From LMUY01 sp964247705 (GTDB lineage Bacteria > Pseudomonadota > Alphaproteobacteria > Acetobacterales > Acetobacteraceae): a stretch of 64,000 nucleotides of DNA. Shown here one piece after another: positions 24,693 to 33,478 of the stretch (the first letter of the stretch is position 1; the number at the start of each line of letters is the position of its first letter). Where the stretch lies: contig CAXTVQ010000019.1 of the NCBI GenBank assembly GCA_964247705.1, forward strand, positions 1-64,000. Direction: 5' to 3'. Made by a program: the position numbers and the translations under genes. The notes under the pieces were generated by a model that was not told the origin of the DNA, did no database searches, and saw nothing but the letters and a program-made list of their open reading frames with translations.

Positions 24693-26242
24693 CCTTGACC
24701 CGGGTCCTGCCGCTGCTCGCCTGCCTGCTGTTGGCCACGCCGGCCGGCGCCCGGGACATACCCGGTTTCGGCACGGTGTCGTTCCCGACTTCCTGCGCGC
24801 CCGCGGTGCAGGCCGATTTCGAAACGGCGGTCGCCAGGCTGCACGCCTTCGACGGCCCCGAGGACGCTTTTCGCGCCATCGCCGCCGCCGATCCGCACTG
24901 TGCCATCGCCTGGTGGGGCGCCGCGATGACTGTCCGCGGCAACCCGCTCGCCGGTGCACCGAGCCGGGACGCGCTCGACGCCGGGCGCGCATATCTGGAG
25001 CGCGCCGTGGCGGCCGGCCCGGCAACGCCGCGCGAGGCGGGGCTGATCGACGCCCTTCGCGTCTACTACCGCGACCCGGCAGAGGATCAGGCGGCCCGCA
25101 CCGCCGCCTATGAGGCCGCCATGCGCGCCTTGGCCGCGGCCTACCCGGACGACGTGGAAATCCAGAGCTTCCACGCCCTGGCCATCCTCGAAACAGTGGA
25201 CCTCACCGACAAGACCTTCTCCCGGCAACTGGAGGCCGGGCGCATCCTGGAGCGGCTATGGGCAGCCAATCCGCGCCATCCCGGCATCCCCCACTACCTC
25301 ATTCATGCCTACGACTACCCGCCCTTGGCTTCGCGCGGGCTGGCGGCGGCGCGCGCCTACCCCGCCATCGCGCCCGCCGGTCACCACGCGCTGCACATGC
25401 CGTCGCATATCTATTCGATGCTGGGGATGTGGGCGGACTCGATCGAAGCGAACCGCATGGCGGCGGCGCTGCATGCGCCCGGCCCCGAGGACATGCCGCG
25501 GATGGACGCGGACGACCCGCACGGGATGGATTTCATCGCCTACGCCCATCTTCAACTCGGCCAGGACGATGCCGTCCGGGCCGCCCTGGCCGACGCCGGG
25601 CCGTCGGATGAGCGCGTGCTGGTGACGGCGCGCTATGTGCTGGAGCGCGGCGACTGGTCAGGGGCGGCGGTGATGCCGGTCGCCGGTCTGTCGCCGTATC
25701 AGCAGATCACGGCCCGTTTCGTCCGCGCGCTCGGATCAGCCCGGTCCGGCCAGGTCGCGGCGGCACGACGAGAATCGGACGCCTTGCATGGGCTCCGCGA
25801 GACGGTGCTGCAGGAGGACGGTGCTTACTGGGCCGGGTTGGTGGACGTATACGGCGGCGCGGCCGATGCCTGGACCGCCTACGCGGCTGGCGACGTGGCG
25901 GGCGGCTTGGCGCTGATGAGTGCAGCGTCCGATGCCGACGACGCGCGGGAAAAGCATATCCTGCTGGAAAACAAGCTGTTCCCGATGCGTGAGCTGTATG
26001 CCGACCTGTTGCTCATGGCGGGCCACCCGGCAGAGGCGTTGACAGCGTTCCACACCAGCGAGGCCGCGGCGCCGAACCGCTTCAACGGCTTCCTCGGATC
26101 CGCCCGGGCCGCCCGCGCCCTGGGCCTCGCAGACGAGGCAAGGCAGACTTACGCGAAGGCGGCAGCGCTGGTCGTGGACGCCTCACCAGGCCGGCCGGAG
26201 TTTACCGAAGTCCGGCTTGAGGGTCGTGGGCCTGCACCCTGA
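24689..26242 (+). CDS. Exported tetratricopeptide-repeat protein
   Basis: The 517-residue protein has a TTG start overlapping the recN stop. A signal peptide (LPLLACLLLATPAGA) is followed by TPR-like helical pairs. Recognisable family segments are HPGIPHYLIHAYDYPPLASR and HHALHMPSHIYSMLGMW, found in a group of large secreted or periplasmic TPR proteins with no assigned function. Mature start near RDIPGFG. Coupling with recN is probably positional only. No enzymatic motif is seen. Confidence 0.8.
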   Translation: MTLTRVLPLLACLLLATPAGARDIPGFGTVSFPTSCAPAVQADFETAVARLHAFDGPEDAFRAIAAADPHCAIAWWGAAMTVRGNPLAGAPSRDALDAGRAYLERAVAAGPATPREAGLIDALRVYYRDPAEDQAARTAAYEAAMRALAAAYPDDVEIQSFHALAILETVDLTDKTFSRQLEAGRILERLWAANPRHPGIPHYLIHAYDYPPLASRGLAAARAYPAIAPAGHHALHMPSHIYSMLGMWADSIEANRMAAALHAPGPEDMPRMDADDPHGMDFIAYAHLQLGQDDAVRAALADAGPSDERVLVTARYVLERGDWSGAAVMPVAGLSPYQQITARFVRALGSARSGQVAAARRESDALHGLRETVLQEDGAYWAGLVDVYGGAADAWTAYAAGDVAGGLALMSAASDADDAREKHILLENKLFPMRELYADLLLMAGHPAEALTAFHTSEAAAPNRFNGFLGSARAARALGLADEARQTYAKAAALVVDASPGRPEFTEVRLEGRGPAP

Positions 26243-26264
26243 AGCCCAACGCTGCAAAGACCAT

Positions 26265-26282
26265 CTCCCTCCCTTGAGGGAG
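26265..26282 (+). terminator. Hairpin after the TPR gene
   Basis: CTCCCTC (26265-26271) pairs with GAGGGAG (26276-26282) around a CCTT loop. It lies between the convergent TPR and CDF transporter genes and could serve both. It has no T-tract on the plus side. It belongs to the family of CCCT/AGGG palindromes also seen at 19800, 41284 and 59445. Confidence 0.45.
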
Positions 26283-26354
26283 GAGCTAGGGTAGCGGCAG
26301 CAACCGGCACACATCGGCCACGGAGCACCTCTCCCTCAAAAGCAGCCGGAGACG

Positions 26355-27314
26355 TCAAGCCACCAAATCCGACCGCAGCGCACAGGCATCCGCCGTCTCC
26401 GCCGTCTCCAACTGGAACGTGCAGTGACCGATGCCGAAGCCCTCGTTCAGGGCCGAGCAAGCCATCTGCACCAGCGTCGCGGTGGCGCCGCTCGAGACCA
26501 AATGCGCCGTCGCTGCCGTGCGGGTGGTGGAGAGCGCCCAGATATGAAGATCGTGCACCTCCGTCACGTCCGGCAAGGCCAACAGGCGGGTGCGCACCGC
26601 CGCTGGGTCGATGCCGGGGGGAACGGCGTCCATCGCCAGCGCGGTTGCGTCCCGCAGCAGGCCCCAGCTCCCGGCCACGATCACGGCGGAAATCGCCAGG
26701 CTCGCCACCGGGTCCAGCCAGAGCGCGCCGGTGAGGGTGATCAGCCAGGCGGCCAGCAGAACGCCCGCCGACACGCCGGCGTCTGCCGCCATGTGCAGGA
26801 AGGCGCCGCGGATGTTCAGGTCGTCGTGCCGGCCGCGCATGAACATCAGCGCGACGGCCCCGTTGACGAGGATGGCCGCCGCCGCGACGGCCATGACCGC
26901 CCCACCGGCGACCGGGGTCGGGTTCAGCAAGCGCTGTATGGCCTCGACCACGATCGCCCCGGTGCCGACCAGCAGCACGCTCGCATTCGCGAGCGCGGCC
27001 AGGATGCTGCCCCGCCCCCAGCCATAGGTGCGCCGCGCGGTCGGGCGCCGCCGCTCCAGCGCCGAGGCGAACCAGGCGAACGCCAAGCCGAGCACGTCCC
27101 CGAAATTGTGCACGGCGTCGGCAAGTAGCGCCGTCGAGTGCGCCCATGCCCCGACCCCGATTTGCGCCAGCACGAGGGCAACATTGAGCGTGATGCCGAC
27201 GGCGAAGGCGCGGCCGAACGTGGCCGGGGCGTGGCTGTGACCATGACCGGCGCCATGATCGTGGTGATGGCCATGATCATGGCCATGCTCGTTTCCAAGG
27301 TGTTCGTGCGGCAT
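26355..27314 (-). CDS. Cation diffusion facilitator (CDF) metal exporter
   Basis: The protein is 319 residues from the ATG at 27314. An ATG at 27350 would add 12 residues, and neither has a strong ribosome-binding site. A His-rich N-terminus (HGHDHGHHHDHGAGHGHSH) precedes six membrane helices. Metal-site motifs are HSTALLADAVHNFGD in helix 2 and HMAADAGVSAG in helix 5. The C-terminal cytosolic domain has LHIWALS, the usual CDF ferredoxin-like fold. Members (CzcD/ZitB-like) export zinc, cobalt or cadmium by proton antiport. It is divergent from the oligopeptidase gene. Confidence 0.93.
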   Translation of the reverse strand: MPHEHLGNEHGHDHGHHHDHGAGHGHSHAPATFGRAFAVGITLNVALVLAQIGVGAWAHSTALLADAVHNFGDVLGLAFAWFASALERRRPTARRTYGWGRGSILAALANASVLLVGTGAIVVEAIQRLLNPTPVAGGAVMAVAAAAILVNGAVALMFMRGRHDDLNIRGAFLHMAADAGVSAGVLLAAWLITLTGALWLDPVASLAISAVIVAGSWGLLRDATALAMDAVPPGIDPAAVRTRLLALPDVTEVHDLHIWALSTTRTAATAHLVSSGATATLVQMACSALNEGFGIGHCTFQLETAETADACALRSDLVA

Positions 27315-27454
27315 GGCATAGTATGGCGCATGGGAAGCGGCGGGTTCCATCCCTTTGACGTAAGGGTTTGACGCCTTAGATGCATTGCATGACCAAAATC
27401 CACGATTGGCCGAATGCCTTCCCGCTCGCCTGTCTGCCGGAGGGATTGGCAGCC

Positions 27455-29242
27455 ATGACGCCGTCCACAACCGGCCAGCCCTCCCCGCTTCCCGCATGGG
27501 ACCTTTCGGACCTTTACTCCGATACGGAAAGCCCGCGAATCCGCGAGGACCTGGACGCGGCCGAACGGGACGCAGCCGCATTCAGCGATCGTTACGCCGG
27601 CAAGCTGTCGGCGCTCTCGGGCGGCGAGCTTGCTACGGCGCTGGCCGGATACGAGCGGATCGAGGAAGTGCTCGGCCGCGTGATGTCCTTCGCCCAGCTC
27701 AAGTTCAGCGGTGACAGCACGGACCCGGCGATCGGGCGCTTCATGCAGTCCTGCTCCGAGCGGGTGACGGCGATCAGCTCGCACCTGATCTTCTTCTCGC
27801 TCGAACTCAATCGGCTGGATGACGCCGTGCTCGAGCGCCAAGCCGCAGACCCGGCGCTCGCCCGCTGGCAGCCTTTCCTGCGTGACCTGCGCGTCTTCCG
27901 GCCGCACCAGCTTTCGGACGAGGCGGAGAAGCTGCTGCACGACAAGTCCGTCACCGGCGCGCAGGCCTGGAGCCGGCTGTTCGACGAGACGGTTGCCGGC
28001 ATGCGCGTCCCGTTCGGCGAGACGGAGCTGACGGTGAGCGACGTGCTGAACAAGTTGTCGGACCGCGACCGTGCCACGCGCGAGCAGGCGGGCCACGCGA
28101 TCGGCAAGGCATTCGGCGACCGGGTCAAGCTGTTCAGCCTGATCACCAACACGCTGGCCAAGGACAAGTCGATCAGCGACACTTGGCGCCGCTACCCGCG
28201 CCCGGGCAGCAGCCGCAACCGGTCCAACATGGTCGAGGACGAGGTGGTGGACGCGCTGGTGTCCGCGGTAACGGCCGATTACGCGCGGCTGTCCCACCGG
28301 TACTACCAGATGAAGGCCAAGTGGCTCGGCTTGCCCAAGCTGCAGCACTGGGACCGCAATGCACCGTTGCCGGGCGACGACGACCGGGCAATCTCCTGGG
28401 ACGAGGCGCGCAACCGGGTGCTTACCGCTTACGGCGCGTTCAGCCCGGAACTGGCCGATGTCGGACGCAAATTCTTCGACAAGCCTTGGATCGACGCGGG
28501 GTTGCGGCCCGGCAAATCCGGCGGGGCGTTTGCCCACCCGACGGTGCCTTCGGCGCACCCGTACTTGCTGCTGAACTATCACGGCCGCACCCGCGACGTC
28601 ATGACGCTGGCGCACGAGTTGGGCCACGGCGTGCATCAGGTACTTGCCGCGGATCAGGGGTATCTGCAGTCCGGCACGCCGCTCACTTTGGCGGAGACGG
28701 CCAGCGTGTTCGGCGAAATGCTCACATTCCGTGCCCTCCTGGACGCCGAGACCGACCCCGCACGCCGCCGCATCATGTTGGCCGGGAAGGTTGAAGACAT
28801 GCTTAATACGGTGGTGCGCCAGACGGCGTTCTACCGGTTCGAAACGCTGCTGCACGACGAGCGGCGCGGAGGCGAGTTGCTGCCGGAGCGGATCGGCGAG
28901 ATCTGGCGCCAGGTGCAAACGGAGAGCCTGGGCCCGGCATTCGAGTTCACGCCGGAATACGACGTGTTCTGGGCTTACGTGCCGCATTTCGTGCACTCGC
29001 CCTTTTATGTGTATGCCTACGCGTTCGGCGATTGCCTGGTGAACGCCCTGTATGGCGTGTTCCAGGACGGGCATCCCGGGTTCCAGGCGAAGTACCTGGA
29101 CATGCTGCGGGCAGGTGGGACCAAGCGGCACCGCGAGTTGCTGGCCCCCTTCGGGCTGGACGCATCGGACCCGGCGTTCTGGCGGCGGGGGCTCGACGTG
29201 ATCGCCGGCTTCATCGACGAGTTGGAAGGGCAGGAATCGTGA
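27455..29242 (+). CDS. pepF: M3 family oligoendopeptidase (PepF-like)
   Basis: The protein is 595 residues from ATG 27455, chosen for GGAGGG about 10 bases upstream; an ATG at 27389 lacks one. The zinc motif HExxH appears in MTLAHELGHGVHQ, with the downstream Glu in TLAETASVFGEML. The N-terminal PAWDLSDLYSDTESP is typical of PepF/oligoendopeptidase F. It degrades short peptides in the cytosol. The stop overlaps the GTG start of the ABC1 kinase gene, so the two are co-translated, a pairing seen in other alphaproteobacteria. Confidence 0.93.
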   Translation: MTPSTTGQPSPLPAWDLSDLYSDTESPRIREDLDAAERDAAAFSDRYAGKLSALSGGELATALAGYERIEEVLGRVMSFAQLKFSGDSTDPAIGRFMQSCSERVTAISSHLIFFSLELNRLDDAVLERQAADPALARWQPFLRDLRVFRPHQLSDEAEKLLHDKSVTGAQAWSRLFDETVAGMRVPFGETELTVSDVLNKLSDRDRATREQAGHAIGKAFGDRVKLFSLITNTLAKDKSISDTWRRYPRPGSSRNRSNMVEDEVVDALVSAVTADYARLSHRYYQMKAKWLGLPKLQHWDRNAPLPGDDDRAISWDEARNRVLTAYGAFSPELADVGRKFFDKPWIDAGLRPGKSGGAFAHPTVPSAHPYLLLNYHGRTRDVMTLAHELGHGVHQVLAADQGYLQSGTPLTLAETASVFGEMLTFRALLDAETDPARRRIMLAGKVEDMLNTVVRQTAFYRFETLLHDERRGGELLPERIGEIWRQVQTESLGPAFEFTPEYDVFWAYVPHFVHSPFYVYAYAFGDCLVNALYGVFQDGHPGFQAKYLDMLRAGGTKRHRELLAPFGLDASDPAFWRRGLDVIAGFIDELEGQES

Positions 29243-30594
29243 ACGAGGACCGGCCCAATTTCATCGGCGAAATGCGCCGCATGGCCCGAACGTCGGGCGC
29301 CGTAGGTGGCATCGGCCTACGCGTCGCCGGGCAGCGCATGTTCGGCATCAAAGGCAACCAGACGGCGCATGCGGAGGATCTGAAGGCGATCCTGGGCGGG
29401 CTGAAAGGCCCGTTGATGAAGGTGGCGCAGTTCCTGTCCACCATCCCGGACGCATTGCCGGCCGAGTATGCGGCGGAGTTGGCGCAACTGCAGGCGAACG
29501 CCCCCCCGATGGGCTGGAGCTTCGTGCGGCGGCGCATGGCCGGCGAGCTGGGACCGGATTGGCAAAGCAAGTTCAAGAGCTTCGGCCAGGACGCGGCGGC
29601 GGCGGCGAGCCTGGGCCAGGTGCACCGGGCAACGCTGCTGGATGGCACGAGCGTTGCCTGCAAGCTGCAATATCCCGACATGGCCAGCACGATGGAGGCA
29701 GACCTCCGCCAGCTCCGCCTAGGGATGTCCGTCTACAAGCGCTTCGAGTCCGCGATCCAACTGGACGACATCTACGACGAGTTGGCGGAACGGCTGCGCG
29801 AGGAGCTCGATTACCGGCGGGAGGCGTCGCAAATGCGGCTCTACGGCCTCATGCTGGCCGGCGATCCGCTGGTGAGTGTCCCGGTGCCGGTGGAATCCCA
29901 CTCGACCGGGCGGCTGCTGACGATGACGTGGCTCGAAGGCCGCGGGCTGCAGTCCCGCCTGGACGAAGGCATGTCGGAAGAGGAGCGCAACCACCTTGCG
30001 ACGGCGATCTTCCACGCGTGGTATCGGCCGCTGTATCGGTACGGCGTGATCCACGGCGACCCGCATCTCGGCAATTACCAGGTGCGTGCGGACAATGGCC
30101 TGAACCTGTTGGATTACGGCACGATCCGGGTGTTTCCATCCAAGTTCATCCGCGGCGTGATCGACCTGTATGAGGCGATCCGGGACGAGGACATGGACCG
30201 GGCGCACCATGCCTACGAGCAGTGGGGCTTCACCGGGCTGAGCCGGGAGAAGATGGGCATCCTGAACCAGTGGGCGCGGTTCATCTACGAGCCGCTACTG
30301 GATGACCGGGTGCGACTGATCCAGGAGCATGGCAGCCCGGATTATGGCCGCCAAGTCGCGGAAAAGGTGCACGACGAGCTGAAGACCAGCGGCGGCGTCC
30401 GTCCGCCGCGGGAGTTCGTGCTGATGGACCGGTCGGCGGTCGGGTTGGGCAGCGTTTTCCTGCGGCTGAAAGCGAAGCTGAACTGGTCCCGGATGTTCAA
30501 CGAGCTGATCGCCGGGTTCAACGAGGCAGACTTGGCAGAGCGGCAGGCGGCAGCGCTGAAGGAAGCGAAGGTGCCGGCGACAGCCTCACTTTAA
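29239..30594 (+). CDS. ABC1/UbiB family atypical kinase
   Basis: The protein is 451 residues from GTG 29239, overlapping the pepF stop (GTGA). It has the ABC1 hallmarks: GLKGPLMKVAQFLSTIPDAL (KxGQ-type N-terminal motif), the Ala-rich nucleotide loop AAAASLGQVHRATL, the VACKLQYPD lysine, HGDPHLGNYQV for catalysis and LLDYGTIRVF as the DFG equivalent. UbiB-type proteins support ubiquinone synthesis through ATPase activity. This member lacks obvious C-terminal membrane helices, so it may belong to the soluble AarF-like group. Function beyond the family is unknown. Confidence 0.9.
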   Translation: MNEDRPNFIGEMRRMARTSGAVGGIGLRVAGQRMFGIKGNQTAHAEDLKAILGGLKGPLMKVAQFLSTIPDALPAEYAAELAQLQANAPPMGWSFVRRRMAGELGPDWQSKFKSFGQDAAAAASLGQVHRATLLDGTSVACKLQYPDMASTMEADLRQLRLGMSVYKRFESAIQLDDIYDELAERLREELDYRREASQMRLYGLMLAGDPLVSVPVPVESHSTGRLLTMTWLEGRGLQSRLDEGMSEEERNHLATAIFHAWYRPLYRYGVIHGDPHLGNYQVRADNGLNLLDYGTIRVFPSKFIRGVIDLYEAIRDEDMDRAHHAYEQWGFTGLSREKMGILNQWARFIYEPLLDDRVRLIQEHGSPDYGRQVAEKVHDELKTSGGVRPPREFVLMDRSAVGLGSVFLRLKAKLNWSRMFNELIAGFNEADLAERQAAALKEAKVPATASL

Positions 30595-30603
30595 GGCCTG
30601 ACG

Positions 30604-31710
30604 CTAAACTGGCGCCTTCTCGCGGTCGGGCGTGGCTGCACGCTCCCGCCGCGCGAAAGTTGCGTCGGGATAGCGGCAGCCCGGCGCGAGGAGCGTTGCG
30701 GGATCGACGGCGGGCGCGCGGATGGGTTGGGGCCTGGCTGCGTCGGCCCGGTAGGCGAATGCGGCCAGGCGTTCGCCACGCGAGGACAATGCAGTCAGGG
30801 CAGAGGCCGCCCCGGTGTGGCCGAGTTCGGCCGCACGGGTGAGCCAGCAGGTAGCCTCGGCATGGTTGGGCGGGTGGTCGCCGGGCGTGGCATAGAGTTC
30901 GGCCACAATCGCGGCAGCGGCGGCGTCTCCGGCCAAGGCGGCTTTACGAAGCCAGGTCTCGGCAGCTTCGGCGTTGCGTGCGATGCCCTGCCCGTGCAGC
31001 AGCGCGTAGCCGTATCGGGTCTGCGCAGCCCGAACCCCGGCTTCGGCGGCACGTCGGTAGCATGCAAGAGCGGCCGCTGCATCCCGCGCACGCCCGAGGC
31101 CGAGTTCGGCCATGAAGCCTGCAAGGTAGAGACCCATCGGGAGATTACCGTCCGCGGCGGCGAGGATGAGGCTGTGGATCTCATCCCGTCTCGCCGGGTC
31201 AGGACCGGCATGCAGCAGGGCCATGGCGAGGCCGAGACACCCGGCAGGACTGCCGGATCCGGCAGCGCTGCGGAACAAGCGAATGGCCCGGGACGCCTCG
31301 CGCCAGGGTGACGGGCCGTAGAGGCAAACGTTGGCCAACAGCAGCGTGCCCTCTACCGACCCGGCGGTGGAGGCGAGGGTGGCCCATCTGTAGCCGGTGG
31401 CGAAGTCCGGGCCTTCCGCCGCGCCCGAGCGGATCAGGCCCTGCAGCGCCAACTTGGCCAATTGCACCATCGCATCCACATGCCCGGCGGCCCCGGCCCG
31501 CTCGAACCAGCGCGCGGCCTCCCTCAGGCTCGGGGGGACGCCACGGCCGTACAGGTAGCAGTTTGCCACTTCGGCCTGGCTGGGCGCGTCCCCGGCCGTA
31601 GCGGCGCGGGCGGCACAGGCGAAGGCGCCGACTGCGTCAGCGCACCGTCGTTTCGCCGCGGCGCGGCGTCGCCAAAAGGCGCACGCCAGAGATCGTAGCC
31701 ACTGAGCCAA
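30604..31710 (-). CDS. Sel1-repeat (TPR-like) protein
   Basis: The 368-residue protein is built mostly of Sel1-like repeats, for example AEVANCYLYGRGVPPSLREA, ARWFERAGAAGHVDAMVQLA and AAQTRYGYALLHGQGIARNA. An N-terminal basic region (WRRRAAAKRRCADAVGAFAC) gives no clear signal peptide. Sel1 proteins act as scaffolds in signalling, envelope or exopolysaccharide systems; no partner is apparent here. It converges on the ABC1 kinase gene with 9 bases between stops and is divergent from the acyl-CoA dehydrogenase gene. Confidence 0.85.
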   Translation of the reverse strand: MAQWLRSLACAFWRRRAAAKRRCADAVGAFACAARAATAGDAPSQAEVANCYLYGRGVPPSLREAARWFERAGAAGHVDAMVQLAKLALQGLIRSGAAEGPDFATGYRWATLASTAGSVEGTLLLANVCLYGPSPWREASRAIRLFRSAAGSGSPAGCLGLAMALLHAGPDPARRDEIHSLILAAADGNLPMGLYLAGFMAELGLGRARDAAAALACYRRAAEAGVRAAQTRYGYALLHGQGIARNAEAAETWLRKAALAGDAAAAAIVAELYATPGDHPPNHAEATCWLTRAAELGHTGAASALTALSSRGERLAAFAYRADAARPQPIRAPAVDPATLLAPGCRYPDATFARRERAATPDREKAPV

Positions 31711-31817
31711 GCCGATGCCTCCCGCACCCGAATGCTTGGTCGAGGATGACGCGTGTTCGTTGCCGAAGCGTTAACGGTGCGCGCAACCACGGCGCCGTTC
31801 GGCACGTTTGCGGCGCA

Positions 31818-32891
31818 ATGAATGCAACCACCCTGCTCGACCGGCTGAACGCGTTGCTGCCGGCCATGCAGGCCCGTGCGGCGGCGCTCGATGCAAGCGC
31901 GTCGTTTCCGTCCGACGACATTGCGGAACTTCGCACCGCCGGTGTGCTCGCCGCCGCGGTGCCCGGGCGGTTCGGTGGCCTTGGCATCGGCACCGAGCCA
32001 CAGGCTGCTGGCGCCGCGCTCGACATGTTCCGGGCGCTCGGGCGCGGCAACCTGGCGCTCGGGCGCTTGGTGGAGGCGCACGTCAACGCGCTGCGGCTGG
32101 TGTTTGCCTACGCCGACGAGGCGCTGTGCCGGGTCGTGGCGGACGATGCGCAAACCGGGCATCTGTGCGGGCTGTGGGTGACGGACCCGCCCGGCGCCAC
32201 GCTGCATGCCGGGCCGGGCAACACGGTTTCCGGTCACAAGCAGTTCTGTTCCGGGGCTGGGCACGTGACACGCGCGGTCGTGACGGTGGAGGACGGGGGC
32301 GGCACGCGGCTCGCCTACGCGCGGTTGGATGCCGGTGTTGCCGTTCGTGCTTTGCCGGGCGGGCTTTCCGGGATGCGGGCGGCGACCACGGGGCAAGTGA
32401 GCTTCGACGCAACCGACGCAACGCTGTTCGGGGCGCCGGGCGATTACCTGCGCGAGCCTGATTTCTCATGCGGGGCATGGCGCACATCGGCGGCGACCCT
32501 GGGAGGGCTCGAGGCGCTGACGGACCAGTTCGCGCGGCAGGTGCGGGAGCGGGGGCGTCAGGGCGATCCCCACCAGCAAGCCCGGTTCGGTCACGTGCTG
32601 ATGGCGACGGAAACGGCGCGGCTGTGGATGTCGGCAGCGGCAGAGCGCGCGGAGCAACCCGAAGGCGATCCGGCCGATGCAGTGGCGTATGTCGGCCTTG
32701 CGCGCCTGGTCGTCGAGCGGGCGTGCCTGGACGCCATCGAGTTGACGCAGCGTTCGCTGGGCGTGGCGGCGCTGTTGCGGGCCAACCCGGTCGAGCGGTT
32801 GTGCCGGGACCTCACCACCTATCTGCGCCAGCCAGCGGCAGACATGGTGCTGACGGAGGCGGCGGCGCGTGCGCTGGACGTGCCGGCATGA
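31818..32891 (+). CDS. Acyl-CoA dehydrogenase family protein
   Basis: The 357-residue protein starts at ATG 31818. It shows the fold of acyl-CoA dehydrogenases: an N-terminal helical domain (FPSDDIAELRTAGVLAAAVP), a mid beta domain with the flavin-proximal VSGHKQFCSGAGHVTRAVV, and a C-terminal helical bundle ending LTTYLRQPAADMVLTEAAA. It is shorter than beta-oxidation enzymes and resembles the ACAD-like proteins encoded with NodS-type methyltransferases and GT2 enzymes. It overlaps the methyltransferase start (ATGA). The substrate is unknown. Confidence 0.87.
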   Translation: MNATTLLDRLNALLPAMQARAAALDASASFPSDDIAELRTAGVLAAAVPGRFGGLGIGTEPQAAGAALDMFRALGRGNLALGRLVEAHVNALRLVFAYADEALCRVVADDAQTGHLCGLWVTDPPGATLHAGPGNTVSGHKQFCSGAGHVTRAVVTVEDGGGTRLAYARLDAGVAVRALPGGLSGMRAATTGQVSFDATDATLFGAPGDYLREPDFSCGAWRTSAATLGGLEALTDQFARQVRERGRQGDPHQQARFGHVLMATETARLWMSAAAERAEQPEGDPADAVAYVGLARLVVERACLDAIELTQRSLGVAALLRANPVERLCRDLTTYLRQPAADMVLTEAAARALDVPA

Positions 32892-33478
32892 CCCGGCGCA
32901 CCGAGACGATCCGGCCCGATTACTTCGAGGGCCTCTACGCGGCCGATCCCGACCCGTGGAAATTCGCCACCAGCGATTACGAGCGGGATAAATACGCCGC
33001 CACCCTGGCCGCCCTGCCCGACCGGCGGTTTGCCTCTGCGCTCGAGGTTGGCTGCTCCATCGGCGTGCTCACCGGGCAATTGGCGGGGCGTTGCGACAAC
33101 CTGCTGGCGCTCGACGTGGCGGAGGGAGCGCTGGAGCAGGCGCGGGCGCGCAATCCGGGCGTGCAGTTCGAACGGCGGGCGGTGCCGGACGAGTGGCCGC
33201 CAGGCCGGTTCGACCTGATCATGTTCTCCGAAGTACTGTACTACTTAGACGCCGCGGCAATCCGGGCGACAGCGGCAAAGGCGATGGCGGCAATCAAGCC
33301 CGGCGGCTGCTTTCTGTTGGTGCACTATCTCGGCGGGACCGACTACCCGAGCACGGGCGACGAGGCCGCCACCGGGTTCATCGAGGCCGCCGGCCTCAGT
33401 CCAACCGTTCAGGTTCGAGAGACGCTGTATCGGATAGACCGGCTCGAAGCGCCACCGGACGGAGCCGCGCCAGGATAG
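32888..33478 (+). CDS. NodS-like SAM-dependent methyltransferase
   Basis: The 196-residue class I methyltransferase opens with RPDYFEGLYAADPDPWKFAT and SDYERDKYAATLAAL, the pattern of the NodS/NoeI group, followed by the SAM site ALEVGCSIGVLTGQLA and LLALDVAEGALEQARA. NodS methylates an amino-sugar nitrogen in Nod factors, but this branch is widespread outside rhizobia, so the substrate is open. The start overlaps the acyl-CoA dehydrogenase stop. Its 3' end overlaps the convergent GT2 gene by 83 bases. Confidence 0.9.
   Translation: MTRRTETIRPDYFEGLYAADPDPWKFATSDYERDKYAATLAALPDRRFASALEVGCSIGVLTGQLAGRCDNLLALDVAEGALEQARARNPGVQFERRAVPDEWPPGRFDLIMFSEVLYYLDAAAIRATAAKAMAAIKPGGCFLLVHYLGGTDYPSTGDEAATGFIEAAGLSPTVQVRETLYRIDRLEAPPDGAAPG

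Noticed and set aside
23094..25228. Long minus-strand frames opposite recN and the TPR gene
   Set aside because: They are low-complexity Arg/Ala/Pro-rich translations with no recognisable domains, typical of antisense of GC-rich genes.
26924..29131. Very long open frame on the minus strand opposite the M3 peptidase
   Set aside because: High-GC third-position bias opens antisense frames throughout this window. The plus-strand HExxH peptidase is clearly the gene, and the antisense product shows no family pattern.
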